Below are positions 42,330 through 51,442 of a stretch of DNA of 64,000 nt, in pieces. The translations under genes were made by a program, and so were the position numbers. This DNA comes from Oscillospiraceae bacterium (GTDB lineage: Bacteria > Bacillota > Clostridia > Oscillospirales > Ruminococcaceae). Below the pieces are notes generated by a model. That model had not been told where the DNA came from and searched no databases. It was given only the letters and a program-made list of their open reading frames with translations. Where the stretch lies: positions 186,001-250,000 of the forward strand of contig JAJQDP010000006.1 in the NCBI GenBank assembly GCA_021202155.1, in the 5' to 3' direction. The stretch's first letter is position 1. The number at the start of each line of letters is the position of its first letter.

Positions 42330-42387
42330 TTGACAAATACCCCGGCAGGGTATATAATGCTTATAGAGCGATACCCTCTGGGGGTAT
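42330..42387 (+). promoter_or_regulatory. csoR promoter with two CsoR-type operators
   Basis: Plus strand -35 TTGACA (42330-42335), 17-bp spacer, -10 TATAAT (42353-42358). The spacer contains TACCCCGGCAGGGTA and a second site ATACCCTCTGGGGGTAT follows at 42371-42387. G/C-tract pseudo-palindromes flanked by TA are the known CsoR site type. Confidence 0.87.
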
Positions 42388-42409
42388 TTTATACAACGAG
42401 GTGATTATA

Positions 42410-42709
42410 ATGAGCAAGAAATGCTGTTGCGGGAAGACCACTGAGCGGTCGGACGATGAATACAAAAAGCTTATGAACCGGCTGAACAGGATTGAGGGGC
42501 AGATCCGCGGGCTCAAGCGGATGCTTGAGGAGTCGGCATACTGCCCGGACATACTGACCCAGTCAGCGGCGGTCTCCTCCGCCATCAACTCCTTCAACCG
42601 AGAGCTCCTGTCGAGCCACATCCGCCACTGCGTCGCCCGCGACATCCGGAACGGCGACGACGAGACGATTGAAGAGCTGGTTGTGACGATGCAGAAATTG
42701 ATGAAGTGA
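42410..42709 (+). CDS. csoR: Copper-sensing repressor CsoR
   Basis: 99-residue DUF156 four-helix repressor that leaves DNA on binding Cu(I). The copper ligands Cys45, His70 and Cys74 (AYCPDIL, SSHIRHC) are present at the family positions. An extra cysteine triplet lies at residues 5-7 (KKCCCGK). The start ATG at 42410 follows GAGGTGATTATA. The gene precedes copA, with element R4 in between. Confidence 0.95.
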   Translation: MSKKCCCGKTTERSDDEYKKLMNRLNRIEGQIRGLKRMLEESAYCPDILTQSAAVSSAINSFNRELLSSHIRHCVARDIRNGDDETIEELVVTMQKLMK

Positions 42710-42912
42710 CCCCTCAGTCGCCTGCGGCGATGCGCCTCCTGCGTGGGCGCACCCCTCCACCACCGCACTTTGCGCGGCGGTCCCCCTCCCCTTTCAGGGG
42801 AGGCTATAGCATCCTCAGGTAGGAACCTGCGAGAGAAGCAGGTTAGGCTCCCCTGACAAGGGGAGCTGGCACGAAGTGCCTGAGGGGTGCGCCCACGCAG
42901 TGGGCGCGCGAT
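42710..42912. repeat. Modular hairpin element R4 with 19-bp terminal inverted repeats
   Basis: Complete copy, orientation A, starting at the csoR stop codon. The inverted ends are 42739-42757 and 42882-42900, 19 of 19 matching. CCACC-type half with stem ACCGC/GCGGT region, CCTCCCC-TTTC-AGGGGAGG hairpin, spacer, GGCTCCCC/GGGGAGCT hairpin, GGCAC-GAAG-TGCC stem, then GAGGGG. A CAG-type hairpin fragment precedes it at 42713-42730. It lies inside the csoR-copA intergenic region. Confidence 0.86.
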
Positions 42913-42955
42913 TGCCAGATGCAACTGCAAAAGTAGCATAGAAAGGATGAAATAT

Positions 42956-45478
42956 ATGACTCAATACAACGTCACCGGCATGAGTTGCGCGGCTTGCAGT
43001 GCCAGGGTTGAGAAAGCCGTATCAAAGGTGGAGGGGGTTACCTCCTGCTCGGTGAGCCTTCTCACCAACTCCATGGGAGTTGAGGGGACGGCAAAGCCCA
43101 CCGACATTATCTCGGCTGTTGAGAACGCCGGGTATGGTGCGTCACTAAAGGGTGCGGAAAAGGCGGCTTCGTCAAATTCTGACGATGTCGACTCTCTCAA
43201 AGATACCGAAACGCCGAAGCTTAAGCGGCGGCTGATTGCATCTTTGGTCTTTCTGGTGGTACTTCTCTACTTCTCGATGGGACACATGATGTGGGGATTT
43301 CCACTGCCTGCATTCTTTGAGGATAACCACATTGCAATGGGACTGGTGCAACTGCTTTTAGCCGGCATTGTCATGGTCATCAACCAGAAATTCTTCATAA
43401 GCGGCTTCAAGGGGCTCATCCACAGAGCTCCGAATATGGACACCTTGGTCGCACTTGGCTCATCCGCGGCGTTCGTCTACTCGACCTACGCACTATTCAT
43501 GATGACCGATGCACAGCTTAAGGGCGACATGGAAGCGGTCATGAATTATATGAATGACTTCTATTTCGAGTCAGCGGCGATGATTCTCACGCTTATCACA
43601 GTCGGAAAGATGCTTGAGGCGCGTTCAAAAGGCAAGACCACCGATGCACTCAAGGGGCTCATGAAGCTTGCTCCGAAGACGGCGACTGTCCTCAAAAACG
43701 GCGTCGAGACTGAGGTTGCAATCAAGGAAGTCAACGTCGGGGACATATTTGTAGTACGTCCCGGAGAGAGTATTCCCGTGGATGGCGTTATCGTTGAAGG
43801 CTCAAGTGCCGTGAACGAGTCGGCACTTACTGGCGAGAGCATTCCCGTCGACAAGGAGACCGGCGACGGAGTTTCAGCCGCCACCATCAACCAGTCCGGC
43901 TTCATCAAGTGCCGCGCCACTCGCGTTGGCGAGGACACCACCCTCTCCCAGATAATTAAAATGGTCAGCGATGCCGCCGCAACAAAGGCTCCAATCGCCA
44001 AGGTTGCAGACAAAGTCTCGGGAATCTTCGTCCCGACGGTCATCACAATCGCAGTTATCACTATAATAGTATGGCTATTGGTCGGGCAGACGTTCAGCTA
44101 CGCGCTTGCAAGAGGAATCTCGGTTTTAGTCATCAGTTGCCCGTGCGCATTGGGACTTGCGACCCCGGTTGCAATCATGGTTGGAAACGGTGTCGGCGCG
44201 AAGAACGGTATACTATTCAAAACGGCAGAATCTCTTGAAGAAACCGGCAAAACCGAGACGGTTGTCCTCGACAAGACGGGCACCATCACTGCCGGCACTC
44301 CGACTGTTACCGACATAATTCCATGCGAGGGCGTCTCGGAAGAGGAACTGATTTCTCTCGCGCTGTCCCTCGAAAAAGGCAGTGAGCACCCGCTCGCAAA
44401 GGCTATCATGACCTACGGCGAGGAGAATAATCTTGAGTGCTCCGATGTCCAGGACTTCCGCGCCCTTCCCGGGAATGGGCTGACGGCGAATTTGGAGGGC
44501 GAAGTGCTCTATGGCGGAAGCTTCTCATTTATCGGAACGGTTGCAGAGTTTCCCGATGGCTTGGATGAGACATTCAACCGCCTTGCCGGCGAAGGCAAAA
44601 CGCCACTATTCTTCTCTAAATCCGGAAAGCTTGTCGGCATAATCGCCGTTGCTGACGTTATAAAATCTGACAGTGCGGAAGCTATTTCGGAGCTCAAGGG
44701 CATGGGAATCCGTGTTGTAATGCTCACCGGCGACAACGAAAGGACTGCAAACGCCATCGGCTCTCAGGCGGGAGTCGACGAGGTCATCGCGGGGGTTCTC
44801 CCTGACGGCAAGGAAAGCGTTATCAGGCGTCTCAAGGAGAGTGGCAAGGTCGCCATGGTCGGCGACGGAATCAACGACGCTCCGGCTCTTACCCGTGCGG
44901 ACATCGGAATCGCAATTGGTGCGGGAGCGGATGTCGCGGTGGATGCCGCGGATGTCGTCCTCATGAAGAGCAGTCTTATGGACGTTCCGGCGGCAATCAG
45001 GCTCAGCCGGTCGACTCTTCGGAACATTCACGAGAACCTCTTCTGGGCGTTCTTCTACAATACAATCGGAATTCCGCTTGCGGCAGGAGTCTATATCAAC
45101 CTCTTCGGCTGGGAGCTGAACCCGATGTTCGCGGCGGCGGCGATGAGTCTTTCGAGCTTCTGCGTCGTCTCAAACGCTCTCCGCTTGAATTTCGCCGACA
45201 TAAGGTCAAGTAAGCATGACAGAAAAATCAGGCATAAAAATCAGAACAGAGAGAAGGTGGAAAACATGACAGTTACCATGAATATTGAAAGCATGATGTG
45301 CGGGCACTGCGAAGCAAGAGTCAAGAAGACCCTTGAAGCCATCCCCGGCGTTTCATCTGCTGAGGTCAGCCACACCGCCGGCACAGCAGTAGTAACCCTC
45401 AGCGAGCCTGTCGAAGACAGCGTTCTCAGGAATGCTGTTGAGGCGCAGGATTATAAGGTGGTGGGGATTGTAAGGTAA
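42956..45478 (+). CDS. copA: Copper-exporting P-type ATPase with C-terminal CopZ-like domain
   Basis: 840-residue P1B-type ATPase that pumps Cu(I) out. Order: N-terminal heavy-metal domain with GMSCAACS (CxxC at residues 11-14), membrane helices, the ion-path SCPCAL, the phosphorylated DKTGT, the SEHPLAKA motif, [10 protein letters not shown], then the last helices. A charged linker leads into a second heavy-metal domain ([12 protein letters not shown]) at the extreme C-terminus, an unusual place. The start ATG at 42956 follows GAAAGG. It is regulated by CsoR upstream. Confidence 0.95.
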   Translation: MTQYNVTGMSCAACSARVEKAVSKVEGVTSCSVSLLTNSMGVEGTAKPTDIISAVENAGYGASLKGAEKAASSNSDDVDSLKDTETPKLKRRLIASLVFLVVLLYFSMGHMMWGFPLPAFFEDNHIAMGLVQLLLAGIVMVINQKFFISGFKGLIHRAPNMDTLVALGSSAAFVYSTYALFMMTDAQLKGDMEAVMNYMNDFYFESAAMILTLITVGKMLEARSKGKTTDALKGLMKLAPKTATVLKNGVETEVAIKEVNVGDIFVVRPGESIPVDGVIVEGSSAVNESALTGESIPVDKETGDGVSAATINQSGFIKCRATRVGEDTTLSQIIKMVSDAAATKAPIAKVADKVSGIFVPTVITIAVITIIVWLLVGQTFSYALARGISVLVISCPCALGLATPVAIMVGNGVGAKNGILFKTAESLEETGKTETVVLDKTGTITAGTPTVTDIIPCEGVSEEELISLALSLEKGSEHPLAKAIMTYGEENNLECSDVQDFRALPGNGLTANLEGEVLYGGSFSFIGTVAEFPDGLDETFNRLAGEGKTPLFFSKSGKLVGIIAVADVIKSDSAEAISELKGMGIRVVMLTGDNERTANAIGSQAGVDEVIAGVLPDGKESVIRRLKESGKVAMVGDGINDAPALTRADIGIAIGAGADVAVDAADVVLMKSSLMDVPAAIRLSRSTLRNIHENLFWAFFYNTIGIPLAAGVYINLFGWELNPMFAAAAMSLSSFCVVSNALRLNFADIRSSKHDRKIRHKNQNREKVENMTVTMNIESMMCGHCEARVKKTLEAIPGVSSAEVSHTAGTAVVTLSEPVEDSVLRNAVEAQDYKVVGIVR
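45266..45478 (+). CDS. Possible separate CopZ-like chaperone from an internal start in copA
   Basis: In frame within copA, an ATG at 45266 is preceded by AGAAGGTGG at ideal spacing. From here the frame encodes a complete 70-residue heavy-metal-associated domain ([20 protein letters not shown]), exactly a free CopZ. The cell could make both a fusion and a free copper chaperone from one gene. The coding frame is certain; independent translation is inferred. Confidence 0.6.
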   Translation: MTVTMNIESMMCGHCEARVKKTLEAIPGVSSAEVSHTAGTAVVTLSEPVEDSVLRNAVEAQDYKVVGIVR

Positions 45479-45510
45479 AGCAGTTGATCCACAGACACGC
45501 ACATCTCCCC

Positions 45511-45556
45511 CAAAAAAGAACCTCCCCGCCATGCACAAATATGGCGGGGAGTTCTT
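45511..45556. terminator. Bidirectional terminator between copA and the surface-protein gene
   Basis: Stem CCTCCCCGCCAT/ATGGCGGGGA with an 8-nt loop; TTTTTT follows on the minus strand and a shorter T-rich end on the plus strand. Confidence 0.85.
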
Positions 45557-45625
45557 GCTTCTGCGCCAATGCTCTGGCAACAGAGGCAATGACATTTGAA
45601 GAAAATTGGATTTGTCTTAATTAAA

Positions 45626-47302
45626 TCAATCTACAGGAATGAGTACCTGGATGCTCGTAATCTTGTAGCTTGCGGAGGTGTTTGAGATGAATACTAACTT
45701 ATCTCCACCTGCGGCATAGTTGCCGGCTTCCCAAGCCGCGTAGATTGTTGCGCCGTCATAGATTGCGGTTGTACCGTCGTCGGAGAGGCAGTCGATCAGG
45801 TCTTCCTCATCAGCGGAGGTGTGACCGGCAGTTCCGAGGGCTATCGTCTTGTTGTCGTTAGACCACCATGAATCGATAAGCAGGAACTTCTCATAGTCGC
45901 CGTTTGCGTAGGAAGTAGAGGTCGCTGAGTCTCTTGTGATGACAAGTATTGCTCCATCCTCTGCCAAAGCTTCAATAAGCCCAAGGTCATCAAGCTCAAC
46001 CTGAGTCCAGTTGCTGGCGGAAATGCTCTTATCGTAAGAATATGCGACCTCATAGGTGACGTCGCCGACAGTTACGGTCTCGACCGCCTCTTCCTCACCA
46101 TCGCTGAACTGCTCGTGGCAAGTGTCGCAGATGCCGTCGCCGTTGGCGTCATCATGCGGGATACTGATTAAGAATCTCCTGCCGTTTCTTGTGATGACGA
46201 GACCGTGGTAATCCTCATTGACATAGATCAAGCCAAAGATGCCGTCAGCACCGGCGACAACCGTAGGAGTAGGACCACCGTTACCGGTACCGGTGACTAT
46301 CTTGATGTAAGCATACTTCGAGTACCCATAAGTAGTAGCCACAGTCGAACCGGTGTAGCTTCTTGCAGAAGTGCTCGTGCCCAATGCGCTCAGGTTTGAA
46401 GCGTCTGAACCGTAGTAGAAGTAAGCCGGCTCAGTGCTCATAATGACATGCGCATACTTATTATAGTTGGTCGAAGTTCCAAGTGCCATATTGATTCCGC
46501 CGTCCGCAATCACTGTCGAATTTCCTGTAACAGTGAAACCGCAGGCTTCAATGGCAGGAGTACCTGATGTTGTAACAGTACATGTCAGCTGAGAATTGTC
46601 AACTGTATATGCCGAAGTGGTTGCACTCAATGTCTGCAGTGAACTATATATACACTTATCCGTAGTAGTAATATCAATGGCAGAATCAGTAAAGGTACCA
46701 GTTGCAGAACCATATATACCATATTTAGTGCCAGTTATCGTGACGGTAGAATTGGTGACGTCAAAAGTATAGTTTGTAGAGGTTTGAATACCAGCGTATG
46801 TCGTGTTGGTGAAAGTAAGTGTGCAGTCAGAGATACTGAGACTTCTGCCAGTTATATATAAACCTCTGTATAGACCATCGCCTGTCAATGTTCCGTTATT
46901 CGTACTTATGACTTGTAATTGACAATAGTTAGCACAAATGCCATAGTTATTGGTAGCAGCAGCATTTGGAACGATAGTATTGTCACCAACAAGTTTGATG
47001 GTTAATCCATTTGCAGGACTATTGCTATTGGTACAATTGATAGTGATACCATAGTAACTTTTTGAAGTTGAAGATGTCGGATAACACACAATTGTCGCAT
47101 TGGTAAGAGTCAATGTGTCGGTGCTCGGGTCGAAAACCGCTGTTCCATCGCCACATTGAACTGTGTAGTCGCTTACTGTAAGAAGGTCTACACCGTTGAC
47201 CCAGATTTTAGAATAATTGCTTGCATCCGCCGATACACCCATTGGCAGAAGCGACACAACCATCAGCACGCTCAATAGAACGCACAAGAGTTTTTTTGCC
47301 AT
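45626..47302 (-). CDS. Secreted beta-solenoid surface protein
   Basis: 558-residue exported protein with a clear signal peptide (residues 1-26). Residues about 60-300 are Thr/Ser/Asn-rich with short repeated strand patterns (LTLTNATI, STVTITGTKYGI, TVTGNSTVIADGG) as in right-handed beta-helix proteins. A calcium-binding-like DDANGDGICDTC lies near residue 390, then an unrecognised C-terminal domain. No LPXTG anchor or transmembrane tail is seen. It may bind carbohydrate or act as an adhesin. Its message has a long structured leader. Confidence 0.78.
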   Translation of the reverse strand: MAKKLLCVLLSVLMVVSLLPMGVSADASNYSKIWVNGVDLLTVSDYTVQCGDGTAVFDPSTDTLTLTNATIVCYPTSSTSKSYYGITINCTNSNSPANGLTIKLVGDNTIVPNAAATNNYGICANYCQLQVISTNNGTLTGDGLYRGLYITGRSLSISDCTLTFTNTTYAGIQTSTNYTFDVTNSTVTITGTKYGIYGSATGTFTDSAIDITTTDKCIYSSLQTLSATTSAYTVDNSQLTCTVTTSGTPAIEACGFTVTGNSTVIADGGINMALGTSTNYNKYAHVIMSTEPAYFYYGSDASNLSALGTSTSARSYTGSTVATTYGYSKYAYIKIVTGTGNGGPTPTVVAGADGIFGLIYVNEDYHGLVITRNGRRFLISIPHDDANGDGICDTCHEQFSDGEEEAVETVTVGDVTYEVAYSYDKSISASNWTQVELDDLGLIEALAEDGAILVITRDSATSTSYANGDYEKFLLIDSWWSNDNKTIALGTAGHTSADEEDLIDCLSDDGTTAIYDGATIYAAWEAGNYAAGGDKLVFISNTSASYKITSIQVLIPVD

Positions 47303-47349
47303 AAAAATTTCCTCCTCAAAATATCAATAAGACGTCTAAGGAGGATAGA

Positions 47350-47468
47350 TATAAAAACGACCTCCAAAGCACGTGTCGTGTCCGGAGGTTAGCGGGAACC
47401 CAAAAACGAGTACCCCCCCGCAAGGCAAAGCCCTGTCAGAAGCGCAGGAATTTTTGCGCCTCTAAATA
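47350..47468 (-). ncRNA. Structured leader with terminator before the surface-protein gene
   Basis: From a start near 47468 the minus-strand leader runs about 165 bases to the ATG at 47302. It can form a GCGCA/TGCGC hairpin, a small GGC-TTT-GCC hairpin, a GCGGG/CCCGC stem, and finally ACCTCC (47384-47389) with GGAGGT (47360-47365) plus an inner CACG/CGTG pair followed by TTTTT. The last is an intrinsic terminator about 50 bases before the gene, so expression likely needs antitermination. I cannot match it to a known riboswitch class. Confidence 0.6.
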
Positions 47469-47475
47469 CGTCTAT

Positions 47476-47504
47476 ATCATAACATATTTTTGGCAGGGGC
47501 GCAA
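47476..47504 (-). promoter_or_regulatory. Promoter of the surface-protein gene
   Basis: Minus strand -35 TTGCGC (47499-47504), 17-bp spacer, -10 TATGAT (47476-47481). Confidence 0.6.
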
Positions 47505-47585
47505 GGGGGAATTTTAAACTTGCGTGAGATTTGGTGATAGTGCACAAATTGGGAGGTTCGGGGTTGTGCACCTTGCACAGAAGTC

Positions 47586-47802
47586 GCGCTCCGCGCGACG
47601 CGCCAGCAAAGCTGGCGCACCCCTCCACCGCCCTTCGGGCGGTCCCCCTCCCCTTTCAGGGGAGGCTTTAACTGCCTCTTTGCAGGCGTTTGCGAGAGAA
47701 TACAAATAGGCTCCCCTGAAAGGGGAGCTGTCAGCGAAGCTGACTGAGGGGTGCTATTTTCGGCTCGCCGAAAATAGCGTGGCTCGCCAAAGGCGAGCCA
47801 CC
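47586..47802. repeat. Modular hairpin element R5 with flanking palindromes
   Basis: Complete copy, orientation A. Core 47617-47754 between GCACCCCTC and GAGGGGTGC: ACCGCCC-TTCG-GGCGGT stem, CCTCCCC-TTTC-AGGGGAGG, spacer, GGCTCCCC-TGAA-AGGGGAGC, TCAGC-GAA-GCTGA, GAGGGG. Outside the core are further palindromes: CGCCAG/CTGGCG at the left, and GCTATTTTCGG/CCGAAAATAGC and GTGGCTCGCC/GGCGAGCCAC at the right. It ends just before the aspS stop codon. Confidence 0.86.
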
Positions 47803-47818
47803 AATTGCACATTCTGAA

Positions 47819-49588
47819 TTATTTAACAATCTCCAATCCCAGTTCTCTGAGCTGTGCTTCATCGACCTCTGTCGGGCAGTTGCTCATGAGTTCGCTGGCG
47901 TTCTGAACCTTCGGGAAGGCGACAACGTCTCTAAGGCTGTCTGCGTCGCAGAGGAGCATCGCAAGTCTGTCAAGACCCATGCCGAGTCCGCCGTGCGGGG
48001 GTGCGCCGTATTTGTAGGCGTCGACAAGGAAGCCGAATTTCGCGGCTATCTCCTCGTTGGTCATGCCGAGAGCTCTGAACATGTGCTCCTGGAGCTCTCT
48101 ATCTGTAATTCTCATCGAACCGGAGCAGAGCTCAACGCCGTTCAAGACCAGATCATAGCACTTCGCCCGGACGTTCGCGGGGTCTGTGTCAAGATACGGG
48201 AGACACTCATCGAGCGGCATCGTGAACGGGTGATGCATTGCATCCCAGTGCCCGGTTTCGTCGTTATACTCAAAGAAGGGCATTTCGACAATCCAGAGGA
48301 GGTTGTACTTATCTTTCGGGATGATGTCGAGCTTCTTCGCACAGATAAGTCTCAAAGCTCCCAAAGTCGGGAGTACTACTTTGTCCTTGTCCGCGACGAT
48401 GAGGACGACGTCGCCCTTTTCTGCACCAAGTGTGGAGAGAATCGAGTCGAGCTCGCCCTCTTTCAGGAACTTCGCAAACGAGCAGTTCGGGGCGTCCTCA
48501 ACCCACCTGACATAGGCAAGACCCTTTGCACCGATTCCCTTGGCGTGCTCAGTGAGCTTGTCGATTTCCTTTCTTGTGTAGACCGATGCACCGCCCTTGA
48601 CGACAATCGCCCTGACCGAGCCGCCCATTTCGAGGGCGTTCTTAAAGACGGGGAACTCGCAGTCTTTGACCGTCTCTGAAAGATCCTGAATTTCCATACC
48701 GAATCTGGTGTCCGGCTTGTCAGAGCCGTAGCGGTTCATCGCGTCCTTATAGGAGAGGCGCGGAAGCGGAGTCTCGATGTCGACGCCCTTTACCTCCTTG
48801 AAAAGCCGCTTCATGAAGCCCTCGGTTATCTCCAAAATGTCGTCGACGTCGACGAATGACATCTCAAGGTCAATCTGGGTGAACTCCGGCTGTCTGTCGG
48901 CGCGGAGGTCTTCGTCTCTGAAGCACCTTGCGAGCTGGATGTAGCGGTCGAGACCGGCAATCATAAGAAGCTGTTTGTAAATCTGCGGCGACTGCGGAAG
49001 GGCATAGAAGCTTCCCTTGTGGACTCTTGACGGGACGAGATAGTCCCTCGCGCCCTCGGGAGTTGAGCGAATCATCATCGGCGTTTCAATCTCCACAAAG
49101 CCGTTTTCGTAGAAATATTCCCTTGCAATCCTTGCGATTTCGTGACGGGTGATAAGATTTCTGGTCAGTTTTTCGCTTCTTAAATCGAGATAGCGATACT
49201 TGAGCTTCAATTCGTCGTTGACCTTGTCCGAATTCGAGACCTCAAACGGCGGCGTCTGAGCCTTCGAGAGGAGCTTGAGCTCCGTGACTCTGATCTCATA
49301 AGCACCGGTCTTGATGTCTTTGTTGATGCTCTCCCTCGGCGTGACCGTTCCCTTTGCCATAACGACGTACTCGTTACGTAAGGTCTCCGCCTTCTCGAAC
49401 ACGTCCCTTGGGGTGTCGTCCCCAAAAGCAAGCTGAACGAGACCGGTGCGGTCTCTCAGGTCGATGAAGATAAGATTTCCCAAGTTTCTTACTCTCTGAA
49501 CGAATCCACCGACAACAACCTCGACCCCGCCCTCAAGCGGAATCTCAGCACAATAGTGGGTTCTGCGCATATTTCCCATGGTGTCCAT
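47819..49588 (-). CDS. aspS: Aspartyl-tRNA synthetase
   Basis: 589-residue class II synthetase of the bacterial type: N-terminal OB anticodon domain, catalytic core with motif 2 FRDEDLRADRQPEFTQ, the bacterial GAD insertion, and motif 3 GLGMGLDRLAM near the C-terminus. The ATG at 49588 follows GAAGGAGATACAATT; an extension to 49786 lies in repeat element R6 and is not coding. It is second gene after hisS, so probably under the same T-box. Confidence 0.97.
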   Translation of the reverse strand: MDTMGNMRRTHYCAEIPLEGGVEVVVGGFVQRVRNLGNLIFIDLRDRTGLVQLAFGDDTPRDVFEKAETLRNEYVVMAKGTVTPRESINKDIKTGAYEIRVTELKLLSKAQTPPFEVSNSDKVNDELKLKYRYLDLRSEKLTRNLITRHEIARIAREYFYENGFVEIETPMMIRSTPEGARDYLVPSRVHKGSFYALPQSPQIYKQLLMIAGLDRYIQLARCFRDEDLRADRQPEFTQIDLEMSFVDVDDILEITEGFMKRLFKEVKGVDIETPLPRLSYKDAMNRYGSDKPDTRFGMEIQDLSETVKDCEFPVFKNALEMGGSVRAIVVKGGASVYTRKEIDKLTEHAKGIGAKGLAYVRWVEDAPNCSFAKFLKEGELDSILSTLGAEKGDVVLIVADKDKVVLPTLGALRLICAKKLDIIPKDKYNLLWIVEMPFFEYNDETGHWDAMHHPFTMPLDECLPYLDTDPANVRAKCYDLVLNGVELCSGSMRITDRELQEHMFRALGMTNEEIAAKFGFLVDAYKYGAPPHGGLGMGLDRLAMLLCDADSLRDVVAFPKVQNASELMSNCPTEVDEAQLRELGLEIVK

Positions 49589-49637
49589 AATTGTATCTCC
49601 TTCGTAGTTCTGCTTAGTCTGTAGGTATCGCGCTATG

Positions 49638-49762
49638 CGCGCCCTCTCAGTCTGCCCTGCGGGCAGACAGCTCTCCCAGAGGGAGAGCCAAGAAATGCGC
49701 CTTCCGGAAAACTCGGCTCCCCCTTTGGGGGAGCTGTCGGCGAAGCCGACTGAGAGGGCGCG
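49638..49762. repeat. Hairpin element R6 inside the hisS-aspS operon
   Basis: Complete 125-bp copy whose ends CGCGCCCTCTCAGTC (49638-49652) and GACTGAGAGGGCGCG (49748-49762) are perfect inverted repeats. Both halves are of the CAG type, with stems TCTGCCC-TGC-GGGCAGA and TCGGC-GAA-GCCGA; inner hairpins are CTCTCCC and GGCTCCCC/GGGGGAGC. The GAGAG ends group it with R3. Confidence 0.83.
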
Positions 49763-49810
49763 ACCGTAGGGAGCGTAATTGCGCATAGAAGTTGTTTCGC
49801 AACTTCCGAA

Positions 49811-51112
49811 TTATTCACTGATTCCTTCAAGTTCAAACATATCATCCAGCAATACCGGCACAAAGCCGTTCTTGAAGTCGGCAAGATTTACCGGGGTTTC
49901 GTCGCCGGTGCGCATATTCTTGAGCTTCGCCTGACCGGATTCTATCTCGTTGTCGCCGAGGACGCAGACGAATTTCGCGCCGACCTTGTTGGCGTAGCGC
50001 ATCTGTGGCTTGAGTCCCCTGCCGACTATGTCGAACTCGGCGGAGTAGCCGTCCTCTCTCAGCTCCTGGCAAAGCTTCGAGGCAACTCCATATGCCTGCT
50101 CACCCATCGGGGCGAAATAGATGTCGGGGGTGACCGGGTCAAGGAATTCTACTCCCTCGCCTTCCATCGTCATTATAAGCCGCTCAAGACCCATACCGAA
50201 TCCAAGAGCCGGGGTCGGCTGTCCTCCAAGGGAATTTACAAGCCCGTCATAACGACCTCCGCCACAGACAGTTCCCTGAGCTCCGATTCCGTCATAGATA
50301 AACTCGAAAACGGTTTTCGTGTAGTAGTCGAGACCTCTTACAATCTTCGGGTTGACGGTGTACTCAATTTTATATGAGTCAAGGATGGCCTGGAGTTTTT
50401 CAAAGTGCTCGCGGCAGTCGTCGCAGAGATAATCAAGAATGACCGGCGCGTCTTTCGCAATACTCGCACACTTCGGGACTTTGCAGTCAAGAAGTCTCAT
50501 CGGGTTCTTCACGAGCCTTTCCTGGCAGGTCTCGCAGAGGTCTTCTTTCCTCTGAGAAAAGTACTCAACCAACGCTTCCTGGTACTTTTTGCGGCACTCG
50601 GGACAGCCGATTGAGTTGATATTGAGCTTGACGCTCTCGATTCCGCAGGTTGAGAGAACTTCGCGCGCCAGCATGATGACATCAGCATCGGCATATGGAG
50701 ATGAAGTTCCGAACATCTCGACGCCGAACTGGTGGAATTCGCGGAGTCTTCCCGCCTGAGGCTTCTCGTGGCGGAAGCAAGGTGTGATATAATAGACCTT
50801 TTGCGGAAAGCCCTCGTTCATGAGCCCGTTTTCGAGCATCGCTCTAACGACTCCCGCCGTTCCCTCCGGCTTGAGGGTAAAGGTGTGCTCGCCCTTTGAG
50901 GAGACGGTGTACATCTCCTTTGTGACGACGTCCGATGTGTCGCCAACTGAGCGGACGAACAGCCCTGTTTCCTCGAACACAGGGGTTCTTATCTCACGGA
51001 AGCCGAATCTCTCGGCGCAGTCTCTTGCCGCCTGCTCGACCGTTCGCCACTTATTTGACTCAGCGGGAATCATGTCTTGGGTTCCCTTTGGTCTTTGCAC
51101 AGAAAGTGCCAT
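49811..51112 (-). CDS. hisS: Histidyl-tRNA synthetase
   Basis: 433-residue class II synthetase. It starts MALSVQRPKGTQDMIP and shows motif 1, motif 2 RHEKPQAGRLREFHQ, the histidine-binding RGLDYYTKTVFE and motif 3 GFGMGLERL, then the anticodon domain. The ATG at 51112 follows AGGAGGAAAAACT. It is under the T-box leader at 51113-51407. Confidence 0.97.
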   Translation of the reverse strand: MALSVQRPKGTQDMIPAESNKWRTVEQAARDCAERFGFREIRTPVFEETGLFVRSVGDTSDVVTKEMYTVSSKGEHTFTLKPEGTAGVVRAMLENGLMNEGFPQKVYYITPCFRHEKPQAGRLREFHQFGVEMFGTSSPYADADVIMLAREVLSTCGIESVKLNINSIGCPECRKKYQEALVEYFSQRKEDLCETCQERLVKNPMRLLDCKVPKCASIAKDAPVILDYLCDDCREHFEKLQAILDSYKIEYTVNPKIVRGLDYYTKTVFEFIYDGIGAQGTVCGGGRYDGLVNSLGGQPTPALGFGMGLERLIMTMEGEGVEFLDPVTPDIYFAPMGEQAYGVASKLCQELREDGYSAEFDIVGRGLKPQMRYANKVGAKFVCVLGDNEIESGQAKLKNMRTGDETPVNLADFKNGFVPVLLDDMFELEGISE

Positions 51113-51118
51113 AGTTTT

Positions 51119-51407
51119 TCCTCCTATTTTTAGATAAAAAGAGACGGCAATGCCCCATGATAGGGACGACTGCCGCCGTGGTACCACCCTTATTACCGGT
51201 CACTGACCGGTGTCTCGTTTGCCCTGATAACGCACGGCTGTGCGCCGCGGCTTTGTCACCGCGAAGCTAAGGAGATGTCCTTCCCGCCATAATCCCGACC
51301 GGCATTCTCACCACAGACCGATGGCGGCTCACAAAAGTCCGTCCCACAGTCCATCATGCCGTTCTCTTTAGTCGAAAATTAAGGGGTACTCTTCTCCCTC
51401 AATGCCT
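51119..51407 (-). ncRNA. T-box riboswitch before hisS-aspS
   Basis: Minus-strand leader with all T-box parts: the GAGTACC motif near the 5' end of stem I, the conserved T-box AAGGGTGGTACCACGG (51176-51191) that pairs with the tRNA CCA end, and a terminator built from CGGCA/TGCCG plus GTC..CCC/GGGG..(51141-51175) before a T run. The specifier position, just before the helix TCTCC closing stem I, reads GGACA: Asp codon GAC at 51277-51279, overlapping a His CAU. Confidence 0.9.
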
Positions 51408-51413
51408 TTTAGA

Positions 51414-51442
51414 TTTATACAGTTCCTGCCATTATCACGGAA
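51414..51442 (-). promoter_or_regulatory. Promoter of the T-box leader
   Basis: Minus strand -35 TTCCGT, 17-bp spacer, -10 TATAAA (51414-51419). The -35 overlaps the end of mgsA. Confidence 0.5.

Noticed and set aside
47350-47468. Cyclic-di-GMP class I or c-di-AMP riboswitch in the surface-protein leader
   Set aside because: Some words (GCTAACCTC, GGCAAAGCC on the other strand) looked suggestive, but the order and spacing of consensus parts do not fit either class.
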